The position numbers and the translations under genes were made by a program. A DNA stretch of 20,804 nt from assembly GCA_000969725.1 (NCBI GenBank), contig JXSR01S067858.1. The stretch is one strand, 5' to 3'. The stretch is from Ophiothrix spiculata. Lineage: Eukaryota > Echinodermata > Ophiuroidea > Amphilepidida > Ophiotrichidae. Below are positions 8,176 through 17,233 of this stretch, piece after piece (the stretch's first letter is position 1; each line of letters starts with the position of its first letter). A model generated the notes under the pieces. That model ran no database searches. It was not told the origin of the DNA and saw only the letters and a program-made list of their open reading frames with translations.

Positions 8176-8306
8176 CTGTTGGCAAAACAAGTATTTATTG
8201 GACAATATAAACAAAAATGCAGGGTGCATGTTACTTTTACAAACACTGGGCCCTGCACTCTGGATTTTTGTTTACACTGTCCAAGAAATTATTGTTTTGC
8301 CAACAG
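8176..8306. repeat. 131-bp hairpin with a 53-bp stem
   Basis: Left arm 8176-8228 begins CTGTTGGCAAAACAA. Right arm 8254-8306 is its reverse complement with seven mismatches and no gaps (46 of 53), around a 25-bp loop. It is either a very small foldback MITE or a source of hairpin RNA; the stem is long for a metazoan miRNA precursor. The open frame at 8198-8380 is a by-product of this repeat. Confidence 0.85.
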
Positions 8307-8536
8307 GTGGTGGTGATACTGCAGAGGTAGCAGTAGTACAAGTACCGTTTTATTATATTTGTCAGGGCCGGGGTGATTAAAATATTTTGATTCAGCACTT
8401 ATAGTCTCCATTCCAATGAAAAGGTGTTGGTTTTATTTAAGAAAGGTTTTTTATTCACCATGGTCTCTTTATTGGTATAAACTACTACCGTACAATGGAA
8501 TTTCATAAAGAAGTAGCTTGCCATGGGGAAAGGGGT

Positions 8537-8835
8537 GGGGGGGGGGGGGGGGGGGCACTCAAGTATAATGTTGCAGGCATAGTGTGACCAAGAAAAAGGT
8601 GAATTAGGGTTGTTTTTTAGAATTGAAGAGTGAATACCGTTACACCGTTTAGGGTATCAAAAACAGTCATTTTCAGAAATATGGCACTTTTTCAAACCCT
8701 AGGCCTATTGTGAAATGGTATCGGTAAAATCCTGATTTAGGGGGAAAAGGGTATATTTTATTTTTAGCTTCAGAAACAATCACCCTTTAGGGGGTGTTTT
8801 GAAAACCTGTTGTCACTTTATGCCTGCAACATAAT
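8537..8835. mobile_element. Short element with poly-G lead and ATGTTGCAGGCAT inverted repeats
   Basis: A G19 run (8537-8555) is followed by CACTCAAG and then ATAATGTTGCAGGCATAGTG (from 8565). The inverse, CACTTTATGCCTGCAACATA, ends near 8833. The inner inverted repeats are about 23 bp with few mismatches. The interior repeats TTAGGG-type phrases (TTTAGGGTATC, TTTAGGGGG). The lead resembles that of the nested element at 1827-2208. No poly-C partner is present on the right. No coding capacity. Confidence 0.6.
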
Positions 8836-9010
8836 TTTCAGAGTTTTGAATTGTAGCCTGTGAAATATTTAAGAACTGAAATATAGAATTAAGAGTAGGA
8901 GTGACAAAATACCAAGGAAGAGCACTAAGTTTGGGGTAGGATCTAGCGCAGAGCATGGAAACATGGGTTTATAAAAGAATTTATTTAGGCCTCTTTGATT
9001 AAAATATGAA

Positions 9011-9529
9011 TTAAAGGCATTAGCCACGATTATCAAAGTGAAGGTCAACTTTCCTCAACACCTACTGATTTTATTACATTTTTAGAAAGTACTTCTAACT
9101 ACTATACTAATATCCATAACCATTCTTGTTGAACTTGAACATTTATAGTGAAACAGACAATTATTTGTGCTTTGAATTTCTCATTGAGAATGAGAAATTC
9201 AGTGATAGTGTTTCTTGAAATAAATTGATACTAAATTCTTAAGATTTAAACTTCTTTGTCACTAACAATATATTTGAGTGAAGATATCATGTTGTTAAGT
9301 ATACGTATAACCTTCCCAACAGAATAATATTAGCTTTTAAATCAACAGCCGTACATTTGGAATCTCAAACTTTAGGAAAATAGAAACACTGCTGACATGA
9401 ACCCAAGGAATTAATTTGGCTGAAAATTGTTTTTTTAGAACAAGTGATATGATTTTGTTTGTTTGTTTTGATTCTTTCTTTGATTCAAAAAGTTTTCATA
9501 TCCAAGTGGATCATGGCTAATGCCTTTAA
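9011..9529. mobile_element. TTAA-flanked MITE family D
   Basis: The left end TTAAAGGCATTAGCCACGAT and the right end on the minus strand TTAAAGGCATTAGCCATGAT differ at one position in 20. The element is 519 bp including both TTAA. It holds a perfect hairpin at 9173-9201 (13-bp arms, loop GAG). No transposase. It lies 30 bp before a family A copy. Confidence 0.82.
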
Positions 9530-9559
9530 GGAACTGACATTTTTCAATATTTTTGGGAG

Positions 9560-10101
9560 TTAAAGGGACTAGCCTAGATTCCACTTAGAATTAAAAACTT
9601 ATGGAAATGCTTTAAATAAAGCTTAAAAGTGTAGTAAAATAAAAAAAAAAACTACAAAAATTTACACAGAAATGGCTCAAATTGAAAGCGAATTGATTTG
9701 CAATATATCTATATGTGATGGTGGTGTGACTACCCAGTGTTTTCTAAATCCTAAATTTGTACCTCAGATGGATTTACCAGATAAAAGATCAAATGAAGCT
9801 CTTGGAGATAAGTTAATACATATCAAAAGAGAAACAATTTTATCAAAAATAATTTTGTTTACCCATCACAGGTGTAGAAACAAGATCTTTTAAGATTTGA
9901 AACTAGAAACACTTTTTCAACCATTTTTTGTCGCCGGCGACAACAAATACAGCTGGTAAATAATTTCATTTTTTCCCTCTGTTACACAAATTCAGCGGAA
10001 ACTACTGGTAGGATATGTTAGTATAATCATGTACTATCGATACATGTGAAAAAATATATAGTCAGAAAATCAGCGGACAGGATCTAGGCCAGTCCCTTTA
10101 A
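9560..10101 (+). mobile_element. TTAA-flanked MITE family A, short copy
   Basis: Begins TTAAAGGGACTAGCCTAGAT and ends ATCTAGGCCAGTCCCTTTAA, 542 bp. It is closely similar to 2541-3069 of the long copy, then jumps at a shared ATCTAGG (10082-10088) straight to the right terminus. TTGTCGCCGGCGACAA at 9928-9943 is a perfect 16-bp palindrome. The open frame at 9672-9893 matches the first 50 codons of that in the long copy and then goes out of frame. Confidence 0.87.
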
Positions 10102-10516
10102 GTACTGAAAATTTGACAAATTAGACCTGAAAGGTATATGGATTTGTGGCAAATTTCATTTACAGGAATTTTCATTAAAAATTTGCTGCCTATGAGGATC
10201 TACAGAAAGGCAGGAAGTGTGTGAAAAAGCTTGAAAAAGGGGAGATTTCATGGCTTAACATATGAATCTTGCCCCTTCAAGTTACCTCTCTATTGAATTT
10301 TTATTGATAGCCTATGGTTTCATTTACTTTACATTTCATTTATAATTTATAACACACTTTAGCTGACTATATCGGGGGAGGGGGTACGATTGTATTTTGA
10401 TGAAAAATGGTTTATAGTACGCTACTTAAGAACAGCATAAAATGGAGGAATGTGACTATCTTGAAGTGTTTTCAAGTGTATTTTGACAAAAAATTTGGTC
10501 ACATATATGACAAGGT
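10102..10516. other. Spacer between MITEs, nothing recognised
   Basis: AT-rich, with a short GGGGGAGGGGG run near 10375. No gene, RNA or repeat end supported. Confidence 0.4.
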
Positions 10517-10870
10517 TTAAAGGGTCAATTCATGATCCACTTTTCACCCTCAAGGTCACCTCTATCAAATTTGAGTTTTTTAGCTTATAAGAATCTCAAG
10601 TGGTATATGTTACGATCCCCAAACCATTCTTTCATATATGCTCGCATTTTTGAGAAAAGTGAGAAAATGTGTCATTTTCTAATTATTGTCGGGGCCCCGA
10701 CAGTAATTACAACACAAAAGTCTATGTGGATTTTCAAAATGCTTAAAAGCTTGTAACTTGGAAACGAACAGTCGGAATCAAGTGAAATTTTCAGTATGTA
10801 TTTATGTTATACTCTTCTTTTTATTTAGCCAGAAAAGAAACCACATCAAAATCATGAATTGCACCTTTAA
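10517..10870 (+). mobile_element. TTAA-flanked MITE family C, complete copy (plus orientation)
   Basis: Begins TTAAAGGGTCAATTCATGAT and ends, read on the minus strand, TTAAAGGTGCAATTCATGAT; 354 bp. A 30-bp near-palindrome with core TGTCGGGGCCCCGACA sits at 10680-10709, centred within 1 bp of the element's midpoint. It closely matches the copy at 14304-14659 read in reverse. Open frames over it are accidental. Confidence 0.88.
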
Positions 10871-11563
10871 GGTTTGACCCAGATTTTAAGGACAAAATGC
10901 ACCAAAATTAAAGTTGCCTCTTCTGAGACAAAACATACCTTTTCTAGGGTGGAATTTTGTGTAGAATCTAAATCTGAAGTTAGAAATACAAAAAATGCAA
11001 CTGTTTTCCATTTGCGAAGGAAAATGCAAATGAGCTTGTTTTATCAGTATTTTAAATTACCAGAAATTGATGAATTTCACTCATGTAAACATGTTTTATG
11101 AAACACTGGATCTTATTTTTCAGGATGTAACTGTTTTAATGAAGACCTTTATGTTTAACAAGAAAGCAAACCAATGGAAAAGTTCGAAATGTACTCAGAA
11201 TCCCAAAATTTCGACGTTTTTCTGGCGATTGCGCAATAACGCGGATAACTGAAAACTGGTAATTTTTGGTGACATCGTGAAAAAAAATCTCAAAAAATAT
11301 GCAATTTGACTTGAATTTAGGACTTCAATCATGGTGAGAAATATTGTGGGCATAAACGATTAGTTTTTCATGTATGTTGGATATCCCGTTTTTTCTCGGC
11401 GATGGACAAAAGTGGCCGATTTGGGCCGAAATTCGGAACCCTAAATTTAAAAAAAAAAAATATATATATTCAATTTTCAAATATTCACAAATTTTTAAGG
11501 TTTATCTCCACATCTAATTATTTTTTTCACTCCGATGTCCGCCAAACCTGGGTCAAATCTTGA
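10868..11563. mobile_element. Candidate inverted-repeat element abutting the family C copy
   Basis: TTAAGGTTTGACCCAGATTT at 10868 is mirrored on the minus strand by TTCAAGATTTGACCCAGGTT from about 11564. That is about 20 bp with four mismatches, the TTTGACCCAG core being exact. Its first bases overlap the TTAA that closes the family C element. The interior is AT-rich with no coding sequence. The end assignment is tentative. Confidence 0.4.
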
Positions 11564-12490
11564 ACCATGTCATATGTTTTTCAGTTTTTGATCAATTTTT
11601 TGATCAAATTTATCAATGTATAATAATCAAACTAAAAACAAAGTTGGTAATTGCCCATAGCAAAAAGAAAAGGTTTCCGGTGAGCACCCGGTGAGCACCG
11701 GATGAGCACCGGGTGAGTAACGGGACATAAAACATAAAGCACCCACTGGCATCCGCTACTGGGTGCTTTGTGGGTGTCTAATATTGGCATCCACAAAGCT
11801 CCCATTGGGCACCCAAAAGTGTCCCGCTTAATAGACTATAGCACCCATATTGAAAGGTCGCCCACAAAGCTTCCGCAAGGCGCCCACAAGTGTCCCGCTG
11901 ACTTAGATTCTAGCATCTCAAACTGAAATGTCACCCATAAAGCACCCGAAAGGTACCCACAAGTGTCCCGCTGATCATGTGATAAAATCATGATAGGTGC
12001 ATGCATAGGGTCATGATTGTACTGCCATTTTTGAATTGCTGGGATATTGCAGTTACACATAATCAATTTTGTGCATACATGTATGCAATTTTAAGAGCAA
12101 TATTTACTTCTTTCTACCTCTGGATGATACATGGCTACTTAATTAGAGACAATTACATAGTGGGTGTAATATTTTGTGTGAGCTGTCTCTCAAACAGTGT
12201 AAATTTTAGAATGCTGGCTCATGATTCATGCGGTTGATGTTTCCTATAAGCTTATCCATATCTATAGGCCAAGGAAGACTAGTTAGGCTACAACTAGGTA
12301 AGCATGCTTTGTATGGGTGTTATAACTTTGTGCAGGGTGCATTAATTGTGTTTGCTTCCTCATTTAAACGGTTGGAGCCTGCTGTAAGCTGGTGTGGGAT
12401 ATTGCTTTTGTTCAGTGTGAACTGTAGACTATAATGCTTAATTATAATATAAAGTTGCAATGGTTGCTGTTGAGTGCATGCTGACATCTT

Positions 12491-12699
12491 TAAAGTTAAT
12501 AAAGACATATCAATCAATCAATGATACAAGTACTTGCATAACTTGCATACCCCATGGAGGAGTCTATTCGTACAGGGGGTCCGACCACGGAGCAAGTAGA
12601 GTAAAGTTTCTTGCAAGGAGACGAAAAAAACCCGGCCCGGGGCTCGAACCCACAATTTCTGTATTACGAGACCCGTCACGGTGCTCTAACCACTCGGCC
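12491..12699 (-). repeat. tRNA-derived SINE, copy 2 (minus strand)
   Basis: Read on the minus strand it has the TGGCCGAGTGGTTAGAGCAC head, a CGT-type anticodon region, GGGTTCGAGCCCCGGGCC over the B-box, the GCTCCGTGGTCGGACC body and a (TTGA)n-type tail (TCAATCAATCAATGATAC on the plus strand). A 7-bp repeat ACATCTT occurs at 12484-12490 and 12700-12706, a plausible target-site duplication. It has inserted into the larger element around it. Confidence 0.87.
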
Positions 12700-12717
12700 A
12701 CATCTTGTTAGACGTGC

Positions 12718-12852
12718 ATGGCGTATTGTACGCCTTATAATGCGTGTTGTACACCTTATAAATACAATAAGGCACATACGCCTTATAAGTCATATTGTAG
12801 GCCTATCGTACGTCTTATAACTTGGCGTATTGTGCGATATAAGGCATATCGA
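12718..12852. repeat. Minisatellite of TACGCCTTATAA-type units
   Basis: GCGTATTGTACGCCTTATAA at 12721 recurs with changes (GCGTGTTGTACACCTTATAA, ACATACGCCTTATAAG, ATCGTACGTCTTATAA, GCGTATTGTGCGATATAAGG). The period is about 20-30 bp, and some units are inverted because the motif is partly self-complementary. Confidence 0.65.
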
Positions 12853-13136
12853 ATATAGCTACAACTATCATCCGATCGATGCTCGCAAATTAAAGTGCCC
12901 ACAAGGTTCCCAAAAGACACCAATAATTAAGGCATCCGGAAGGAACCCACAGGGCACCCAGAAGGTATCCACTAGCGGGTAGCTTGTGGGACCCTATTCA
13001 ATTCACACAAGCACCCAAAAGGCATCCGCTACCGGGCACCTTGTGGGAGCTACCTAATTTGCATGTCATTTTTTCCGGTGACCATCCGATGCTCATCCGA
13101 TGAGCACCCGAAAACATGCAATTTTTTTCTTATGGG

Positions 13137-14303
13137 TGATATTTTCATCCTCCTACACAATTTTTGACTCCTTCACCTACTAATGACATCACATTGTGCA
13201 AATCTGATTATTTTAATATGCACAGTAGAATTGTGGTATTTATTAGCTTTTATTGTTTAAAAATAAATGTATAAATTGTACATTTAAAATATGCCATTGT
13301 GTAACAATGTATCTTGAATTGGTTAACATGACTGTAAAGTCCTTGGGATGTCTTCTACAAAATTTTGGACACAATTTTAGTTTGGTATATAATTGTCGCA
13401 AACGTATTTAAGTTTGTTCAGTGTATAGACCTGATGGGGAAGTCCTTTTTTGTCTATGTGTGCAAGCTCGGTTTGGGTGCGAGAGGTCCCTGGTCCGACT
13501 ACTGGCTAGGTCGTATGAAAAATATTGGAATTTATTAAGGTATACTTCGTGATTATTACAGTAAAGTAGGGTGGGTTACATTTGGCCCGGTTATACAATT
13601 TGGTGGCAGCGTTCATCCCGAGGGTTTCTTAACGCCTAGGTGGACCCCTATATAATTATAATATTTATTCAAGTAGGAAAAAAGTGTGGTTAGACAGTTG
13701 TGATATGAACATGATGAATAGACAGGTGCTAGGTATATAGGCCTATTATGGTCAATCATGATAATGTTGTGTTTTGGTTATTATATGGTCAAAGTGGAGT
13801 TAGGACAGGCTTTGTATCATAATTGTGTTTACATGGGGATATAGGAATTTCAGAATGGAATATATGAACCTAGTGAAAACAGAAAATAATGGGATATGAA
13901 TGAAGTGAAAACAGACAATAAATGCCTTGAATCAAGGTTAGTATAATTTGTTGAATTAGAGACTACATTCATGTTACACTTAGTATTTCTGGACTTATAG
14001 AACCAATATGTATTTAGAAATTAAAATGTAGGCTTATGAATATTTGACCGTTGTGGTGATTCCAGTTGTGAGACATAATTTAAACTTTATTAATCATAAA
14101 ATGTATGACCTCCTTGAAAGTGATTGTCAAGTTCAAAAAAGGCACCTGTACATAGCCATGTTCAAAGTTTTTCTTTTCAGGTCTGTAACCAGAAACGGTT
14201 GGAGAAAAGGTTCATTTTCATGATTGATCCATTGACTTGCTTTAATTTTGAAGGCAGAAGGTGACCAGCACAAAAACAAAAACTTGAAAAAAGAAAAGAA
14301 ACA
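13137..14303. other. Long gene-free stretch with a possible retroelement scar
   Basis: TTGGTGGCAGCG at 13600-13611, two bases after TTATACA, resembles the junction of an LTR (ending ...CA) and a TGG-starting primer-binding site. I found no upstream LTR start or reverse-transcriptase sequence. At 14178-14180 a good acceptor-like TTTTTCTTTTCAG precedes a 27-codon open frame ending in TGA at 14262, which I do not count as an exon. Otherwise AT-rich with no recognisable content. Confidence 0.35.
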
Positions 14304-14659
14304 TTAAAGGTGCAATTCATGATTTTGATGTGGCCTCTTGTCTAGCTAAATAAAAAGAAGAGTACAACATAATTTATATACTGAAATTTTCACTTGATTC
14401 CGACCGTTTGTTTCCAAGTTACAAGCTTTTCAGCATTTTGAAACTCCCCATAGACTACTGTGTTGTAATTACTGTCGGGGCCCCGACAATAATTAGAAAA
14501 TGACACATTTTCTCGCTTTTCTCAAAAATGCAAGCACATATGAAAGAATGGTTTGGGGATCGTAACTTATACCACTTGAGGATTCTTATAAGCTAAATAA
14601 ATCAAATTTGATAGAGATGACCTTGAGGGTGAAAAGTGGATCATGAATTGCCCCTTTAA
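14304..14659 (-). mobile_element. TTAA-flanked MITE family C, complete copy (minus orientation)
   Basis: TTAAAGGTGCAATTCATGAT on the left and TTAAAGGGGCAATTCATGAT on the minus strand from 14659; 356 bp. It is the reverse of the copy at 10517-10870. The 30-bp near-palindrome (core TGTCGGGGCCCCGACA) lies at 14466-14495, again at the midpoint. Confidence 0.88.
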
Positions 14660-15356
14660 TTTCAGAATGGTTTGGTAGGAGCTGGTAGGTGAGGAGTTGT
14701 TTTTTTCACCCAAGGGGGTTAGCCTAGGTGACATCTGGTTCAAAGATCAAATAATGAGCATGGGTTGCACCTTAATAATATTTACTTGTTAACAATTTTA
14801 TACCAACCTGAATTCCTACTAATAACAGCTTAGAGTCTGTAAATCAAGAAAGTAAGAATAGGAAATCAGTCTATACTTTTAAAGAAATACTGCCCTCTTG
14901 TAATTTTTGGGTGTATCACATGTCAAGTCATATGATCAAACTGATCAACCTGAAACCACTGTGCAGGATCAGGACCAGCATGTGTATGTGTGAATGAGCT
15001 TGAATGATCTAGCCTTGGCTTCGATTATTTTATGCATGTATGTATACTTTAGCTTGTTAAGAGATCTATGTGTGTGTGTGTGTAGTGACCAAGTCAGGCA
15101 AGACACTAAAGTAAAGGGCATTATATTTAGTTATTGCCAGTTCAAAGTAATAATATCTCTAGCCTCTAGGCTAGGGCCTAGACTAGGCTAGCTCTGACTG
15201 ACTGGGTGCAATTACTCGATGCACATGCAGGTACTAAGTTGTGAGTATATAAGCTATAACCAGATATATGACAATGTTTATTTTACAGAACCGGTCCAGG
15301 TCAGACTAGTTTGCAGGCAAACTTAGTAAGACCGGCCGGTTAGAAGAAATGTGGGG
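14660..15356. other. Gene-free stretch with a small (TG)n microsatellite
   Basis: (TG)n at about 15069-15083 and a patch of TAGGC/GCCTA words with dyad character at 15160-15195. The open frame at 14994-15191 crosses both and is not convincing. Nothing else recognised. Confidence 0.4.
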
Positions 15357-15792
15357 TGCTCTGGCAAAATGAGAGGAAAGTCGCAATGTTCAAATTTGAG
15401 TTTATGACATATTCTAATTCTCTATAATCTCAGCTTTTGAATGATATATAATATATGTCACACTTTCTTACTCAATTCGTCATTTAGAGATCAAAATCCA
15501 AAGCAGTCCATTGAATTTATCGCAAATAAAATTAGCTACAAATCGATTTCCAAGATACTGATTACTACAAATGTACAATAGCAACATGCAATCAATTAAC
15601 CGTGAATAATTACACTTCCCGGCAAAGTTGACCTTCAAAACTTTAGATATGGGTAAACACTTATATATGCATATTTATTTAGGCGTTTTATGTCAAAAAA
15701 TTAAATTTGACTTTTTCACACTATTTTAACTTTAGATGCCATTTGTTCAATAGTAGATTTGTGACTTAATTGCCTCTCATTTTGCCAGATCA
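15357..15792. mobile_element. Inverted-repeat element with CTGGCAAAATGAGAGG ends
   Basis: TGCTCTGGCAAAATGAGAGG at 15357 is mirrored on the minus strand from 15792 by TGATCTGGCAAAATGAGAGG, one mismatch in 20. Weaker similarity continues a few bases outward (GTGGGGTG / TGTGGGC), so the true ends may lie 5-10 bp further out. It is 436 bp at least. The interior is AT-rich without coding sequence. No clear target duplication. Confidence 0.65.
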
Positions 15793-16061
15793 GCCCACAA
15801 ATTATCTTTTATCGGGAAGTGCTTTTATCATTTTACGAATTCTCCTTATACTAAGTTTGCACATTGAGCTATACAAAACCGAGGAGCGCCAAAATTTTCC
15901 CTTTAAAGGGTGGTTCTTCGCTAAGTGTCTATTTTGGTGTCCCGCTACTTTAACTCACAATAAATTTAAAAAAATACCATTCTGAAATATTTATTTTGTG
16001 GTTTTGTCTTGATAAATATGATCTTTATTATAAAAAATCATAAAAACCTTGATAAACAAAG
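15793..16061. other. Spacer with a CCCTTTAAAGGG palindrome
   Basis: CCCTTTAAAGGG at 15899-15910 resembles the joined ends seen where two TTAA elements abut, but no matching opposite ends were found. GCGCCAAAAT on its left has a loose inverse ATTTTGGTGTC to its right. No gene supported. Confidence 0.4.
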
Positions 16062-17165
16062 TTAAAGGTTGTTATTTTTCCTCATGTTTGATGCAAACCC
16101 CCTGAAAACCCTATGTCCCTATGGTTACGCTTAAAATTACAATTGTCATTATTTATTTGGTTGTGAAATATTTCTTTTTGGAAATACTATTGATCACTAA
16201 GTATTTACTAGTATAACATATCCTATCTATCAAATAATGCCATAATGTATCAATTGAATCCTAAATTTTACCATTTTTGTTCAAAAAATCCTGTCCCTGT
16301 ATTTGAGTCATTTCCGTAACGAACATTTTGAAGGGCAGTCTATAAAATTGAAAACGCTGAATCCAAAAATTAACCTGGTCATTTAGTACCTGCATGAATT
16401 GGCTACTTGGCACACATCATTTATCTCCGGTATCTCCGATGAATATATATCCATCAAAATACAGACTTTTGCAAAAATGAGCGAAAGTATTTTTATTCAG
16501 TGTCATTTCCGTAACGCTGTATAACACTATAAATATAGGAAATTAATGTCCGTTTTGATTGTCAGTGCAAACAGAATTGTGACCTGTACCCTAATATATA
16601 AACAGTCACGCCAGGCATCGCCCTCGAGAGACGTTATACTGGTCTAAATGTTTAAATCATCATTTCCGTAACGGTCATTTCCGTAACTTTTTACCGTTAC
16701 GGAATCTGTTCATATTGGCAATAAAATCTGAGTCATAATCAATGTGGTTTTCTCCATTTGAAAGAACCCCCCTCAATGGTTCTTCATTTGTGTTCAGATA
16801 TTGAGGATACATAGTAGAATTTACTCAGCTTGACATTTACTGTCTGATTGTCATTTCCATAACAAATAGTGTTACGTAAATGACTTTAAATGGTTTTCCC
16901 TATGCTACAACACTGAAAATTAGATGTCGCATAAAATTATTTTGAGGCTCTAAAGATTGCGCCGAGTGCTCATTCTAGTATTTGTGCACTATTGTGAACA
17001 CATTCCAAGAAAAAAAATTGTGATTTGAAAAACTTTGACCGTAGCAAATGACGACTGGTAAATTAAGAGATTTTGGGAGCGAATCATTTTTGCTTCGCTC
17101 GCTATCTATTTACGTGGCTCCATGTAAATAAAAAAAAAAAAAACATACCGTTGAAGAACCTTTAA
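16062..17165. mobile_element. Candidate TTAA-flanked element with 12-bp ends and an internal 15-mer cluster
   Basis: TTAAAGGTTGTT at 16062 is mirrored on the minus strand from 17165 by TTAAAGGTTCTT (11 of 12). It is 1104 bp long with no transposase. The interior carries seven copies of a GTCATTTCCGTAACG-type motif between 16307 and 16884. The ends are short, so the boundaries are less secure than for families A-D. Confidence 0.45.
16307..16884. repeat. Dispersed 15-mer GTCATTTCCGTAACG, five direct and two inverted copies
   Basis: Direct copies start at 16307, 16502, 16659, 16674 and 16850, the third and fourth in immediate tandem. Variants are ATCATTTCCGTAACG, GTCATTTCCGTAACT and GTCATTTCCATAACA. 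Inverted copies are CGTTACGGAA at 16695-16704 and TGTTACGTAAATGAC at 16870-16884. The sequence between copies is not otherwise repeated. Confidence 0.8.
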
Positions 17166-17233
17166 CTAGGTCAGACATGTCATAGACTCACCAGGTACCA
17201 GTATACACTGTATGCAGCGCCCCAAGGAGGCTT

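Larger units (their letters stand above)
11654..13136. mobile_element. Large inverted-repeat element with GC-rich tandem sub-repeats, interrupted by a SINE
   Basis: The left edge reads CCCATAGCAAAAAGAAAAGG and then GAGCACC units (CCGGTGAGCACCCGGTGAGC). The right edge read inward on the minus strand has CCCATAAGAAAAA and then CGGGTGCTCATCGG. Behind the left edge, three units of about 72 bp end in AAGTGTCCCGCT (about 11817, 11888, 11961). A unit GCACCCACTGGCATCCGCTA (11740) recurs as GCACCCAAAAGGCATCCGCT (13011). The middle (about 11990-12480) is ordinary AT-rich DNA without a gene, followed by a SINE and a minisatellite. Non-autonomous; superfamily unknown. Confidence 0.6.

Noticed and set aside
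11836..12066. 76-codon minus-strand frame with repeated motifs
   Set aside because: It follows the 72-bp tandem units of the surrounding inverted-repeat element and has no independent support.
14181..14264. 27-codon terminal exon behind TTTTTCTTTTCAG
   Set aside because: The acceptor is good, but the frame is very short, no upstream exon is seen and no family is recognisable.
15899..15910. CCCTTTAAAGGG as another pair of abutting TTAA elements
   Set aside because: No inverted partner for either side was found within the window, so only the palindrome itself is supported.
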